From assembly GCF_002858745.1 (NCBI RefSeq), contig NZ_PJRO01000007.1, positions 179,505-243,504 of the forward strand: 64,000 nt of DNA, in the 5' to 3' direction. The translations under genes were made by a program, and so were the position numbers. The first letter of the stretch is position 1. Every line of letters starts with the position of its first letter. This stretch comes from Mesorhizobium loti (GTDB lineage: Bacteria; Pseudomonadota; Alphaproteobacteria; Rhizobiales; Rhizobiaceae). The notes under the pieces were generated by a model, which searched no databases, was not told where the DNA came from, and saw only the letters and a program-made list of their open reading frames with translations. Of this stretch, positions 9,737 through 19,864 are shown piece after piece.

Positions 9737-11015
9737 GCATCGCCTCCTCCCTGGCCTTGTTGATCGGCTTCAAGAGGTAGCTGAGAATCGTCTTGCGGCC
9801 GGTCTTGATATCGACCGAGCAGATCATGCCGGGAATGATGGAATAGGTCTTGCCGTCGCGCAGAAGCGTCGATTTTTCCGTGGCGACACGAACCTGATAA
9901 TAAGGCTCGCCTGTTTTCTCGTCGACAAGGCTGTCGGCGGTGATGTTGGCCACCTTGCCTTCGATGCCGCCGAAGATGGAGAAGTCATAAGCGGTGATCT
10001 TAATCAGCGCGTCCTGGTCGGGACGGATGAAGGCGACGTCGCGCGGCGATACGCGGGCTTCGACAAGCAAGGTTTCCGAGGTGGGCACGATGCCGGCGAC
10101 AACAGCGCCGGGCTGCACGAAGGCACCCAGCGTGTTGACGTCGAGCGTGTTGACGATGCCATCGACCGGTGAGCGGATGTCGGTGCGCGCGACGCGATCG
10201 GTGGCGCCGCGGATCGTTTCTTCCACCACAGACAGATCTGCCAGGGTCTCCGTCAGATCGTTGAGAGCTTCCTGCTGCAGCTCGAGATTGACTTCATTGA
10301 CCTGAAGCTGCGCTTCATTGATGGCGGCCTTGCCGCGCAGGATCGTTTCACCGGCGAGCTTGATCTGTCCGTTCAGTTCCGTCTGCTCGCGCTCCACCCT
10401 CAGCTGTTCGGTCTGGGCAATGAGACCTTTCTGGGCCATCGAGTTGACGAGTTTCGCCTCACGCGCGCTGACCTGCTGGTTCTTGCTCAGACGATCGAGA
10501 TTGGCATTGGCCTCATCGAGCTCTTTCTGCCGCTGTTCCAGCCGCGATTTCAGCACGGAAAGCTTGTTGTCGAAGTTGCTTTGCCTGGCGATGAGCAGTT
10601 TTTCTTCATTGTCGCAGATTTCCGGCGCGTTTTTCCTAATCTCGGCCGGGCATGCGAACGGATCGCCGATCTTGCCGCCCTGCTCCTGCTTGAGACGGGC
10701 GGTGCGCGCCCGCAGCGCGCGGGCCTTGGCCTGCTGTTCGCCGAGGCTCGACGAGTTCAGGGTGTTGTCGAGACGGATGAGGAGATCGTCCTTCTTGACG
10801 ATCTGGCCGATCTTGACCGCGATTTCCTGCACGACGCCGGCTTCGCTGGTCTGGATGATCTGGGTCTTGGATGCTGGGATGACCTTGCCGTCGCCGCGCG
10901 CGATCTCGTCGATCTCGGCAAAAGACGACCACCCGACAAAGACGACCAGCAGGAAGCCCACGATCGCAACCGTGGCCGAAGCAAACAGTGGTGGCCGATC
11001 ATCCCTAGCGAGCAT
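9726..11015 (-). CDS. HlyD-family type I secretion periplasmic adaptor
   Basis: 429 residues, a usual length for HlyD/PrsE/LapC adaptors. One membrane helix lies near residues 13-32 (SATVAIVGFLLVVFVGWSSF), followed by a barrel-sandwich half with GDGKVIPAS, long coiled-coil helices rich in Gln/Glu/Leu around residues 90-240, then the second lipoyl half (RSPVDGIVN) and the beta-barrel domain. It bridges the inner-membrane ABC exporter and TolC. Start ATG 11015 follows a GGGG motif. It lies 51 bp downstream of the ABC gene and overlaps the RHH gene, in the same operon. Confidence 0.9.
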   Translation of the reverse strand: MLARDDRPPLFASATVAIVGFLLVVFVGWSSFAEIDEIARGDGKVIPASKTQIIQTSEAGVVQEIAVKIGQIVKKDDLLIRLDNTLNSSSLGEQQAKARALRARTARLKQEQGGKIGDPFACPAEIRKNAPEICDNEEKLLIARQSNFDNKLSVLKSRLEQRQKELDEANANLDRLSKNQQVSAREAKLVNSMAQKGLIAQTEQLRVEREQTELNGQIKLAGETILRGKAAINEAQLQVNEVNLELQQEALNDLTETLADLSVVEETIRGATDRVARTDIRSPVDGIVNTLDVNTLGAFVQPGAVVAGIVPTSETLLVEARVSPRDVAFIRPDQDALIKITAYDFSIFGGIEGKVANITADSLVDEKTGEPYYQVRVATEKSTLLRDGKTYSIIPGMICSVDIKTGRKTILSYLLKPINKAREEAMRER

Positions 11016-11066
11016 TAACCCCGTACCCAGCCGACCATAATGTTGAAGCCATCCGTCCTGTTGAGA

Positions 11067-13205
11067 TCATGCGCCGCGACCGGATTTTTGCAGCGCCTGT
11101 ATGACCTGGTCTTTCGGCCCGTCCGCGATGATCTTGCCCTGGTCTATGACCATCAGGCGATCGACCAGCTCCAGCATGCTGAAACGATGCGTCGAGACAA
11201 TCAGCGTGGTGTCCGAACCGAACGCCACCTTCAGCTGGCGGATCAATTGCCGCTCCGAGGCCAGATCCATCGAGCCGGACGGCTCGTCCAGGAAAACGAT
11301 CTTCGGCTTGATCAGCAGCAGGCGCGCAATCGCCACCGCCTGTCGCTGGCCGCCGGACAGATTGGTGCCGCGCTCACCGACATTCATGTCATAGCCGCGC
11401 GGATGGCGCGACACGAATTCGTCGACGCCAGCGGCCTTCGCGGCATCGATGATCTCCTCGTCGGTGGCATCGGGTCGCGCCATCAGGAGATTTTCCTTGA
11501 TCGTTCCCGAAAACAGATCGCCGGCCTGCGCCACCACGCCGACGGCGGAACGGACCTCTGACGGATGATATTGCCGCACGTCGATGCCGTCGAAAAGCAG
11601 TTCGCCGGAAGTCGGCAGGAAAAGCCGGCCGACCAGGCGGCCGAGCGTCGTCTTGCCAGAGCCGATGCGGCCAATGATGCCGACCCGTTCGCCCGGCTTG
11701 ATGTTGAAGGTGAGGCCGTTCAGGACCTCGGCATCGGAGCCCGGGTAGGCGAAACCGACGTTCCTGAACACCAGGGCACCGCTGCGGATCGGCCGGTTCA
11801 CGAAACCCACGGTATCGGGCCGGTCTTCCGGCTGCGCCATGATGCCGTTGACGACCTTGAGCGAAAGCATCGCCTGCCTGAAACGGGCCAGCGTGATCGC
11901 GATCTGTCCGAGCGGCGCGACCGCGCGTCCGGCCAGCATAACGGTGCCGATGATCGCACCGGTGGACACATGGCCTTCCGCGAAGGCATAGGCCCCGGCA
12001 ACGACCAGCGCCACCGTAACCAGTTGCTGCACAGCCTGGGTGATGTTGCCGGCTGCCGCGGACAATTGCTTGATCTGCTCCGAGGTGTTGGCGGCATTCT
12101 TGGAATGCTCACTCCATTTGCGCAGCAGATAGGCTTCGGCGCGAAGCGACTTGATCGTTTCCAAGGTCGAGATCGACTCGACCAGCAGCGCCTGCCGCTG
12201 CGAGGATTCGTTCAGGGACGCCGCCACACATTTGCCGATACGGCGCTGGGTAACGAGCCCGACCGCGATCGTGATGACGAAGGCTATGGCTGGGATGGCC
12301 ACCAGCCAGCCGCCAATGGCGTAGATCACGATCAGGAAAATGAAGACGAAGGCCGTATCGATGAACACGCTGACAGTGTTCGAGGTGAAGAATTCGCGGG
12401 CGAATTCATACTGCGTGACCCGGTTTGCATATTCGCCCGTGGAGCCTGGCCTGGCCGCCAGGGAAGAATTCAGCACCTTGTCGAACAGCATGTAGGAAAT
12501 GCGCAGATCGGCCTTGCGGCCCGCATAATCGATCAGGGAAGCACGCGCCGTCTTCAACAACAGGTCGAAGAGGATCACCAGGCCGACGCCCAGCGCCAGG
12601 ACCCAAAGCGTCGAGACCGCCTTGTTGGGCAGGATGCGGTCATACACGTTCATGGTGAAGATCGGTGAGGCGAGAGCCAGCAGGTTGATGAAGACCGCCG
12701 CCAGGATCACCTTGGAGTAGGAGCGCCAGAACGCGCTCATCGTTCCCGTCAGCCAATGGCGCCGCTCGATCTTCTGCGCGTTGCCGACATTCATGTCTTC
12801 GGTGGCGTTGGCATAGATGATCGAGAAGGAGGCGCCGCCGAGAATGAGTTCGCGCGCCAGGTCGTCCCTGGAGACAACGACCTGCCCGTTCTCTTGCGGC
12901 GCGGTCAGGTAGCCGTCACTGCCATCTTCCGACAACAGCGCAAGAGGCGGCTGGTTGGCCCGAAACAGGATGGCGGGGAGATCAATACGCCCGGCACGAA
13001 AGTCGCGGCCGTCGAATTCCTTGGCATCCAGGCCGATGCGTTCGGCCAGGTGCCGAATTTCGTCGATATCGATACGCGATTCCGAAAGCGGTACCCCGGC
13101 AAACAGCACCGTTTCGGCGCTAGGCCGGCCAAGAAAAGCAGCGATCGCCGAAAAACAGCTTTTGAAACCCGTTCTCGGCGAACGAAGTTGAGGTTGCTGG
13201 TTCAC
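11067..13205 (-). CDS. Type I secretion ABC permease/ATPase (LapB/HlyB-like)
   Basis: 712 residues starting at GTG 13205. Residues about 10-140 are a C39-like domain that probably lacks protease function: a Cys occurs in SCFSAIAAF but the expected His region reads ILFRANQPPLALL. This matches HlyB/LapB-type exporters that do not trim their substrate. An ABC transmembrane domain of about six helices spans residues 160-440, and the ATPase follows with Walker A GRIGSGKTT, signature LSGGQRQ, Walker B IVFLDEPSGSMD and H-loop STHR. It powers export of the adhesin across both membranes together with the adjacent HlyD and TolC proteins. Confidence 0.92.
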   Translation of the reverse strand: MNQQPQLRSPRTGFKSCFSAIAAFLGRPSAETVLFAGVPLSESRIDIDEIRHLAERIGLDAKEFDGRDFRAGRIDLPAILFRANQPPLALLSEDGSDGYLTAPQENGQVVVSRDDLARELILGGASFSIIYANATEDMNVGNAQKIERRHWLTGTMSAFWRSYSKVILAAVFINLLALASPIFTMNVYDRILPNKAVSTLWVLALGVGLVILFDLLLKTARASLIDYAGRKADLRISYMLFDKVLNSSLAARPGSTGEYANRVTQYEFAREFFTSNTVSVFIDTAFVFIFLIVIYAIGGWLVAIPAIAFVITIAVGLVTQRRIGKCVAASLNESSQRQALLVESISTLETIKSLRAEAYLLRKWSEHSKNAANTSEQIKQLSAAAGNITQAVQQLVTVALVVAGAYAFAEGHVSTGAIIGTVMLAGRAVAPLGQIAITLARFRQAMLSLKVVNGIMAQPEDRPDTVGFVNRPIRSGALVFRNVGFAYPGSDAEVLNGLTFNIKPGERVGIIGRIGSGKTTLGRLVGRLFLPTSGELLFDGIDVRQYHPSEVRSAVGVVAQAGDLFSGTIKENLLMARPDATDEEIIDAAKAAGVDEFVSRHPRGYDMNVGERGTNLSGGQRQAVAIARLLLIKPKIVFLDEPSGSMDLASERQLIRQLKVAFGSDTTLIVSTHRFSMLELVDRLMVIDQGKIIADGPKDQVIQALQKSGRGA

Positions 13206-13244
13206 GAGATGCTCAACCGGCCTTTGTTGTCCGCAGCCCGGCGC

Positions 13245-14720
13245 CTATTTCTTCTTGCGTACGGGTGCGAGGATATCCAGCGGCAGATCGTTGCTTTGTT
13301 CCGACGGCGTGCGCGCGAAGGTCTCGACATCCGCGGTTTGCGGCACGTTGAATTCGGCTCTCGCATAGGCCGCCGCCTGTTTCGGCGGGCTGATGCCCTG
13401 GTTGCGTAGCAACTGTCCGGTCGCCGCCAGGAGACGGTATTCGGCGAAGAGCGAGGCGAAGACCGCGGTGTCCGCAAGCGTCGCCGTATTGAAGCGCGTG
13501 TTCTGCGCGTCCAGCACGTCGAGCAGGGAGCGCTGTCCGACCTTGAACTGCTCGCGGTAGGAAGCAACCAGGCGCTGGTTGGCGGATGCCTGCTGGCGCA
13601 AGGTCTTTGCGAGATCCGCCTGCTTGAAGCGGCGGTCCCATGAGGTGCGGACGGCTTCCTCGATCTCGCGGTGGGCTTGATGCAAAGCGAGCCGCTGTTC
13701 GCTGGCGCGACGGATCTGCTCCTGTTCGTTGGCCTTGTCGATGCCGCCGCGATAAAGATTCCAGCGCATCACCAGCCGGGCCTGAAGGTCGTCGGTGCGT
13801 CCATCCGCGCCGTCGATGTCCTGTCCGGCGCGCGCCGAACCTTCGGCGATGAATTCCGGGCCGTATTTGGCGCGGGCCGCATCCACCATCGCGCTCGCGG
13901 CGTCGATGTCACTGCTCGCCATATGAATGCGCGGGTTGTTCTGCCGGGCAAGGCCGATCGCTTCGTCGAGCGAGCGCGGTAGAGCGCTGGCGACCGAAGG
14001 CGGCTTGCTTGGATTGGTCAGTGGCTTGCCGACGGTCTTGAAGAACCGGATCTTGGCGGCCTCCAGCTCCTCCGAAGCCTCCTGAAGGCGAGCCTTCGCC
14101 GAAAGAACACGTTCCTCGGCCTGCTGGCGATCCGCATCGGTCAGCGCGCCACCGGAAACGCTTTCGCGGATGTCGCCCAGAATACCCTGGTGGAACGAAA
14201 GGTTCTTCTTGGCTTCGTTAACGATAGAGCCTTGAAGCATGTATTCGAGATAATCCTGAACGACCGACAGGGCTATGAACTCGGACCGCTCCAGAACCCG
14301 GAAGGAAGCGCCATCGACGCGCGAAGCCTGGCGGTCGACCTCGGCACGGCGCGCACCGCTGTCGAAAAGCTTCTGGGTCACGACCACGCCAGCTTCGCTC
14401 GGATAGAGCGTGTCGTTTTCTATCGCGAGGGTGCGGCGCGAAGGATTGTCCAGCCGTCGTGCGCCGGTTGACGCCTCGAGGTCGACGCTCGGCAGGTAAA
14501 GGCCCTTGGCCTGGCGCAGTTCGAACTCGATTGCTTCGCGATTTTCAATCGCCTGCCCGATCTCGGGGTTGGACTCGACAGCGACTGCAATGGCTTCCTT
14601 CAGGGACAGCGCATGAGCAGACCCTCCCGTTAGGGTTGTAGCCGCCAGCAGCACTGCCGCATATTGGCGCAGACGCGCCATCTTTCTTGAAGCCATTTCC
14701 CCCAGCCCTAACTCGTTCAT
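13245..14720 (-). CDS. TolC-family outer membrane efflux protein
   Basis: About 491 residues from ATG 14720, which has AGGAG just upstream; a TTG at 14723 and an ATG at 14696 are alternatives. A signal peptide (LRQYAAVLLAATTLTGGSAHA) precedes two OEP repeats with typical TolC motifs: AVESNPEI near the N-terminus, LARQNNPRI in the second half and GQRSLLDVLDAQN near the C-terminus. It forms the outer-membrane channel of the type I secretion system. It is the first gene of the operon, with only 39 bp to the ABC gene. Confidence 0.92.
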   Translation of the reverse strand: MNELGLGEMASRKMARLRQYAAVLLAATTLTGGSAHALSLKEAIAVAVESNPEIGQAIENREAIEFELRQAKGLYLPSVDLEASTGARRLDNPSRRTLAIENDTLYPSEAGVVVTQKLFDSGARRAEVDRQASRVDGASFRVLERSEFIALSVVQDYLEYMLQGSIVNEAKKNLSFHQGILGDIRESVSGGALTDADRQQAEERVLSAKARLQEASEELEAAKIRFFKTVGKPLTNPSKPPSVASALPRSLDEAIGLARQNNPRIHMASSDIDAASAMVDAARAKYGPEFIAEGSARAGQDIDGADGRTDDLQARLVMRWNLYRGGIDKANEQEQIRRASEQRLALHQAHREIEEAVRTSWDRRFKQADLAKTLRQQASANQRLVASYREQFKVGQRSLLDVLDAQNTRFNTATLADTAVFASLFAEYRLLAATGQLLRNQGISPPKQAAAYARAEFNVPQTADVETFARTPSEQSNDLPLDILAPVRKKK

Positions 14721-15139
14721 CAATCTCCTACCGCCCTGCGGAGACTGCTACAGTAACCGGCAATATCCGAAAAAATGTAAGAGTCGACAAGCGTCTCGCT
14801 GCTTAAATGAAAGATTCCCCGTTGCTGGCGTCGAATCTTTCTTCATGTAGTAAAAAAGGCACATACACCCATTTAAAGTTGTGTGAATTGGTTGACTTTT
14901 GTCTTGACGGGGTCCGGCGCCGAAAAGCTGCCCCTAATATTTGCCGACGTCAGTTCTTTGCAACCTTGGCTCGCACGAATGCGTTGCCATGGCGAGAAAC
15001 GCCAACATATGTTGATAAAGCCTCTTGTCGGAGACTACAGGTGGCGAAATTGAAAATTGTCTTCAATATGAATGTTTTTCGAAACCAAGGCTGAACGCAT
15101 TGTGGCGTATTCGCATATTGTTGGCATGGAGGACGACAA
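14721..15139. promoter_or_regulatory. Divergent promoter region between T1SS operon and GGDEF-like gene
   Basis: This 419-bp gap separates the tolC start (minus) from the GGDEF-like start (plus) and must hold both promoters. The middle, near 14,830-14,910, is AT-rich and contains two TTGAC hexamers at about 14,891 and 14,903, but no spacing to a clear -10 element is convincing. I see no RNA gene or credible ORF. Confidence 0.4.
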
Positions 15140-15901
15140 TTGGCGAACGAAGATCCTAAAACCCGCACCCTGACCGACTGGCTGCCGATCGCGAAACTGG
15201 TGCTGATCGGAACCGCCGTCTGCATCGGGGTTTCGGCGATCTTCAACTATCTGCTGTTGTTCGGGTCCTTCACCAGCTTCCAAAGGACAGTCATCACCAC
15301 ATTCGCGGTCCCGATCGTGATCGGGGCGCCTGTCTTCACATTGCTCAGCCTCAAGATCGAGGAGCTTCGCCGGCTCAAGAAGGACCTGACGCACTCGGCC
15401 AGCCACGACAGGACGACGAACTTCTACCACGCCGACGTGTTTTCTTCGCTTGTTGATCGCCGGGTGCGCGCGCCGATGGGGCAGACGCGTCCGCAAGGCG
15501 CCCTGCTGATGGTCGATGCTGGCCAGTTGAGAGCCACCGCGGAGCAGTATGGCTTCGAATGGGCCAATGAAGCGCTGAGACTGATTGCCACCACGATCCG
15601 CTCGTCGGTACGCAAGGAAGACTTCGTCGGCCGGCTTGGCGAAACGGAGTTCGGCGTCTTCCTGCATCACGCAAGCGAGCAGGACGCCCTAGAGGTCGGC
15701 CAGCGTATCCGCAATGAAGTCGCCAAGGTCTACTTCGCCCCACAGGGCAACGCAATCGAGCTTGCCGTACAGGTCGGCGGGATTTCCTTTGAAAACGCCA
15801 CGACCGTCACCGAACTCCTGCGTGTCGCCGACAAGCAGCTCGAAGCCGCCAAGCGGCAGTCCGGCGGCCTGGAGATCAAACGGCTGATCGCCGACAGCTA
15901 G
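15140..15901 (+). CDS. Membrane-anchored GGDEF-domain protein with degenerate active site
   Basis: 253 residues. The start is a TTG at 15140 preceded six bases upstream by GGAGGA, which decides it. Two membrane helices (about residues 17-40 and 50-72) lead through a Leu/Glu/Arg linker (EELRRLKKDL) into a GGDEF-fold domain at about residues 85-245. The signature loop reads RLGETEF (GETEF at 167-171) in place of RLGGDEF, and the upstream DxDxFKxxND/GHxxGD motif has become VDAGQL with GFEWAN. Diguanylate cyclase activity is therefore unlikely, and a receptor or scaffold role is possible. It is divergent from the adhesin export operon. Confidence 0.8.
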   Translation: MANEDPKTRTLTDWLPIAKLVLIGTAVCIGVSAIFNYLLLFGSFTSFQRTVITTFAVPIVIGAPVFTLLSLKIEELRRLKKDLTHSASHDRTTNFYHADVFSSLVDRRVRAPMGQTRPQGALLMVDAGQLRATAEQYGFEWANEALRLIATTIRSSVRKEDFVGRLGETEFGVFLHHASEQDALEVGQRIRNEVAKVYFAPQGNAIELAVQVGGISFENATTVTELLRVADKQLEAAKRQSGGLEIKRLIADS

Positions 15902-16003
15902 GGCAAGCAGTGAGGCCACAGGGTGTGCGGGCTCACCTGTGCAATATCCACTTCATAAGGTCACATTGACCGACACGCGCCTAAAGTCTCGGTTGTCCCA
16001 CAA

Positions 16004-16957
16004 TCACCGCACGCGCGGATCGAGCAGCACGTAAAGCAGGTCGACGACGATGTTGGCCACGACGATGAACAGCCCCGCCAGCAGCACCACACCGATGATG
16101 ATCGGCCGGTCCTGGTTGCCGACCGCCTGCACCGCCAGTGAACCCAGCCCCTGCAAGCCATAGACCTGCTCGGTAACGATGGCGCCGCCAAGCACGGCGG
16201 CGATGTCGGCGCCGAGCTGCGTGGTCAGCGGCGTAAGGATGCCACGCAGGCCGTGCTTGTAGACGACCTTGCGCTCGGACAGGCCCTTGGCACGCGCGGT
16301 GCGGATATAGTCCTCGCCCATCACCGCCAGCATTTCGCCGCGCGTCAGTCGCGCATAGATCGCGGCCGAGGCAAGCGCCAAAGTCGTCCACGGCAAGACC
16401 ATGTGCCAGGCCCAGATCCACGGGTTGGACAGGAAGGATTTGTAGCCGCCGCCGGGGAACAGCGTGAAGCCGAGCTGCCGCGGCAGGAAATACAAAAAGT
16501 AGAGCGAGGCCATGCCGAGTACGAAGGTCGGGAAACTGATGCCGACCAGGATAAAGCCCTGCCCCAGCCTGTCGCGCAGGCTGCCGGGATGGCGCGCTGA
16601 CATGATGCCGATCGGAATGCCGATGCCGACCCACAGCAGGATGGCGCCGATGCCGAGCGAGATGGTGGCCGGCATGCGGTTGGCGATCAGCCTGGTGACG
16701 GGCTGCTGGTTGCGGTAGGAAAAGCCGAGGTCGCCTTTCATCGTCCTGCCGAGAAAGGTCAGATATTGCTCGTGGATCGGGCGGTCGAGGCCGAGATTGG
16801 CGCGCACCTGGGCTACCTGCGCCTCCGTCGCCTTCTCGCCGGTCAGCAGCCTGGCCGGATCGCCCGGCGCCACGAAGAACAGCAGGAAGACGAAGGCGCT
16901 GAGCGCCAGGAGGACGGCCGCGGCAAAAGCCAGGCGGCTGGCGAGGAACCTGATCAC
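16004..16957 (-). CDS. Peptide ABC transporter permease, DppB/OppB type
   Basis: 317 residues with about six membrane helices and the N-terminal GDPARLLTGE segment typical of DppB. The EAA-like loop (RTARAKGLSERKVVYKHGLR) is clear. The start is GTG 16957, overlapping the stop of the next permease as GTGA, so translation is coupled. It is the last gene of a four-gene minus-strand operon (binding protein, fused ATPase, permease C, permease B) that imports peptides or peptide-like solutes. Confidence 0.92.
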   Translation of the reverse strand: MIRFLASRLAFAAAVLLALSAFVFLLFFVAPGDPARLLTGEKATEAQVAQVRANLGLDRPIHEQYLTFLGRTMKGDLGFSYRNQQPVTRLIANRMPATISLGIGAILLWVGIGIPIGIMSARHPGSLRDRLGQGFILVGISFPTFVLGMASLYFLYFLPRQLGFTLFPGGGYKSFLSNPWIWAWHMVLPWTTLALASAAIYARLTRGEMLAVMGEDYIRTARAKGLSERKVVYKHGLRGILTPLTTQLGADIAAVLGGAIVTEQVYGLQGLGSLAVQAVGNQDRPIIIGVVLLAGLFIVVANIVVDLLYVLLDPRVR

Positions 16958-17940
16958 GACCGCCCCTCCTTGCCCCGCTTGCGCTGACGGCCCTTGCTTT
17001 TGTTATGTCGGCTACGCCGACGGCTGGCCGGATCGAGCGCGTCACGCAGCGCATCGCCCAGGATGTTGAAGGCAAGCGTGGTGAAAAGCAGCACCGAGCC
17101 CGGGATCAGGATCAGCCACCAGGCGACCAGATAGATCGAGTTCGCGGCCGCCTCGGCCAGCATGCCGCCCCAGCTCGGCGCCGGCGGCACGATGCCGAGC
17201 CCCAGGAACGACAGCGTCGCTTCGAAGACGATACCGGCCGGGATCATCATGGTGGTATAGACGATGATCGGCACCGTGAGATTGGGCAAAATGTCGACGA
17301 CCATGATCGACAGCGGTCCGGCGCCCAGCGAGCGGCTGGCCTGCACGAATTCGCGCTCCCTGAGCGACAGCACCTGGCCCCGGATGACGCGCCCGATGGT
17401 CGTCCACGAGAAGAACACGATGACGGCGACGCTCAGCATGATGCTGGGGCCGAACACCGAGACGAGCGCCAGCGTGCACAACAGCACGGGAATGCTCATG
17501 ACGAGATCCATGGCGCGACCGAGGATCACGTCGGTCCAACCGCCGACATAGCCGGCGATCAGCCCGATCGTTATGCCGATGCAGGAGGCACACAGCGATG
17601 CCACCAGGCCGATGACCAGCGAGGTGCGCGCGCCATAGGCAAGCCGCACCAGGACGTCACGGCCGAGCTGGTCGGTGCCGAACAGGAACTCGGCGCCGGG
17701 GCCGACCGGCAGGCCGGTGGGCGTGAGGCCGGTGTCGCGGAACTGGTCGACCGGGGAATGACCGGTCCAGGTCTCGATCAGCCCGGCGCCGAGCGCAAAG
17801 GCGACAAGCAGCACAATGAAGCCGAGCGCCAGCATGCCGGCCTTGTCGGCTGCGAAACGCCGGAGCGTCAGTTCAAAGGAACCGCGCTGGACAATGGCGG
17901 CCGGCGACGCGGCGGCATCGGGCGAGCTGGACTGGCTCAA
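16954..17940 (-). CDS. Peptide ABC transporter permease, DppC/OppC type
   Basis: 328 residues with an N-terminal OppC_N helix (LALGFIVLLVAFALGAGLIE), then about five further helices. The motif FLFGTDQLGRDVLVRLAYGA is diagnostic of DppC-type permeases, and the EAA loop (REFVQASRSLGAGPLSIMV) is present. The likely start is TTG 17940, which overlaps the stop of the ATPase gene (TTGA). The C-terminus is unusually basic (SRRRSRHNKSKGRQRKRGK), and I see no function for that tail. Confidence 0.92.
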   Translation of the reverse strand: MSQSSSPDAAASPAAIVQRGSFELTLRRFAADKAGMLALGFIVLLVAFALGAGLIETWTGHSPVDQFRDTGLTPTGLPVGPGAEFLFGTDQLGRDVLVRLAYGARTSLVIGLVASLCASCIGITIGLIAGYVGGWTDVILGRAMDLVMSIPVLLCTLALVSVFGPSIMLSVAVIVFFSWTTIGRVIRGQVLSLREREFVQASRSLGAGPLSIMVVDILPNLTVPIIVYTTMMIPAGIVFEATLSFLGLGIVPPAPSWGGMLAEAAANSIYLVAWWLILIPGSVLLFTTLAFNILGDALRDALDPASRRRSRHNKSKGRQRKRGKEGRS

Positions 17941-19790
17941 GTCGCGCCCTCTCTCATCTCTTCTGAACCAACCCGTGGCGAGGCACCGCTCGGCAACGGC
18001 CGTGCAGCGGCCAGGAGCGTCTGCGTGTAAGGATGCACGGGCGCGGAATAGACCTGCTCGGCATCGCCCAGTTCGACGATCCTGCCGGCGTTCATGACCG
18101 CGATCTCGTCGCTGACATGGCGCACCACCGACAGGTCGTGGCTGATGAACAGATAGGTCAGCCCGAGCTCAGCCTGCAGCGAACGGATCAGGTTGAGCAC
18201 CTGCGCCTGGATCGAGACATCGAGCGCCGACACCGGCTCGTCATAGATGATGAGTGACGGGTTGAGCGCCAGCGCCCGCGCGATGCCGATGCGCTGGCGC
18301 TGCCCGCCGGAGAATTCGGAGGGAAAGCGATTGTAATGCTCGGGATTGAGGCCGACTTTTTCCATCAGCGCCTGCACCCGCTGCCGGCGCGCAACGCCAT
18401 GCGCGACGCGGTGGATGCGGAACGGGTCGCCGATGATGGAACCGACCCGGCGGCGCGGATTGAGCGAGCCGAACGGATCCTGGAACACGACCTGCACCGT
18501 CTTGCGCAACTCGTGCCATTCGGCCGGGTTCAGCCTGGAAATGTCCTTGCCCTGCACTTCGACCGTGCCGCTGCTGGCGGGAATGAGCCCGGCGATCACG
18601 CGCGCCAGCGTCGACTTCCCACAGCCACTCTCGCCGACGATGCCGAGCGTGCGGCCGCGTCGCAATTCGAGGCTGATGCCTTTCAACACCTCGGTGCGCT
18701 GGCGGGGCCGCAGCAGCCCGCCGGACGAGAAGGCGAGATGGATATCGCGGACACGCACCACCGCATCCTCATGTTCGACCGCGTCCCTGCGCCCGGCCAC
18801 CTGTTGGGCAGGCCTGGTGACGGGCAGTGCCGATGCCTTGGCCTCCAGCCAGCAGAGCGAACGGCTGCCATCGGCGAAAACGCGCTCGGCCGGACGCCTG
18901 CTGCGGCAGGCCGGCATGACGCGCGCGCAGCGCGGAGCGAAGGTGCAGCTGTCGGGCCGCGCAAGCAGGCTGGGCGGCTGGCCGATGATCGGCGTGAGTT
19001 CGCTGCCCGGCTCATGGTTCGATGGCGATGACGCCAGCAGGCCGACGGTATAGGGGTGGGCCGGATCGGCGAGCACCGCCTGCGCCGGTCCGAGCTCCAT
19101 GCGATTGCCGGCATACATGACCATGACATGGTCGGCGACGCTGGACAGAAGGCCAAGGTCGTGGGTGATCATCATGACGGCGGTGCCAAGCTCGCGGCGC
19201 ATGTCGTCGAGCAATTTGATGATCTGTGCCTGGACGGTGACGTCGAGCGCGGTCGTCGGCTCGTCGGCGATCAGCAGCGCCGGATTGAGCACAACCGCCA
19301 TGGCGATCATGACGCGCTGGCGCATGCCGCCGGAGAACTGATGCGGAAAGTGGTCGAAGCGCTCGGCGGCCGACGTGATGCCAACCCGCTTGAGCACGTC
19401 GATCGCCTCACGCCGTGCGACTGCCCGGCCGACGCGCCTGTGAGTATGGATCGCCTCGGTGATCTGGCTGCCGATCGTGTAGAAAGGATGCAGGCAGCTC
19501 AGCGGGTCCTGCGAGATCATGGCGATGCGGGCGCCACGCAGCTGCTGCAGTTCGCGGGAACCGAGTGCGAGCAGGTTCTTGCCCTCGAACCAGATCTCGC
19601 CTTCAACCTCGGCCGTGGGCAAAAGCCCCAGTATGGCCTGTGCCAGCACGCTCTTGCCTGAGCCTGACTCACCGGCGATGCCGAACATCTCGCCCGGCTG
19701 GACGCTGAAGGAGACGTCGCGGGCGGCATGGACCATGCCATCGCCGGTCGGCAGGGCGATGTTGAGATTGCGCGCTTCTAAAATGGCCAT
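17937..19790 (-). CDS. Fused dipeptide ABC transporter ATPase (DppD-DppF in one chain)
   Basis: 617 residues from ATG 19790; a TTG at 19805 is a less likely start. Two complete ABC ATPases are joined. The first has Walker [11 protein letters not shown], signature FSGGMRQR and Walker [13 protein letters not shown]. The second has Walker [10 protein letters not shown], signature FSGGQRQR and Walker [13 protein letters not shown]. The Cys-rich oligopeptide C-terminal extension sits between them ([20 protein letters not shown], probable Fe-S ligands). DppD and DppF are separate in enteric bacteria; fusions such as GsiA are common in rhizobia. It energises uptake through the two adjacent permeases. 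Confidence 0.92.
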   Translation of the reverse strand: MAILEARNLNIALPTGDGMVHAARDVSFSVQPGEMFGIAGESGSGKSVLAQAILGLLPTAEVEGEIWFEGKNLLALGSRELQQLRGARIAMISQDPLSCLHPFYTIGSQITEAIHTHRRVGRAVARREAIDVLKRVGITSAAERFDHFPHQFSGGMRQRVMIAMAVVLNPALLIADEPTTALDVTVQAQIIKLLDDMRRELGTAVMMITHDLGLLSSVADHVMVMYAGNRMELGPAQAVLADPAHPYTVGLLASSPSNHEPGSELTPIIGQPPSLLARPDSCTFAPRCARVMPACRSRRPAERVFADGSRSLCWLEAKASALPVTRPAQQVAGRRDAVEHEDAVVRVRDIHLAFSSGGLLRPRQRTEVLKGISLELRRGRTLGIVGESGCGKSTLARVIAGLIPASSGTVEVQGKDISRLNPAEWHELRKTVQVVFQDPFGSLNPRRRVGSIIGDPFRIHRVAHGVARRQRVQALMEKVGLNPEHYNRFPSEFSGGQRQRIGIARALALNPSLIIYDEPVSALDVSIQAQVLNLIRSLQAELGLTYLFISHDLSVVRHVSDEIAVMNAGRIVELGDAEQVYSAPVHPYTQTLLAAARPLPSGASPRVGSEEMREGAT

Positions 19791-19864
19791 GTCGACAAAC
19801 AACAATACGCGATGAGCACCACAAAGCCTGTGGCGCCTCGGCTGCGAGACGCCACCAGCTCAGT

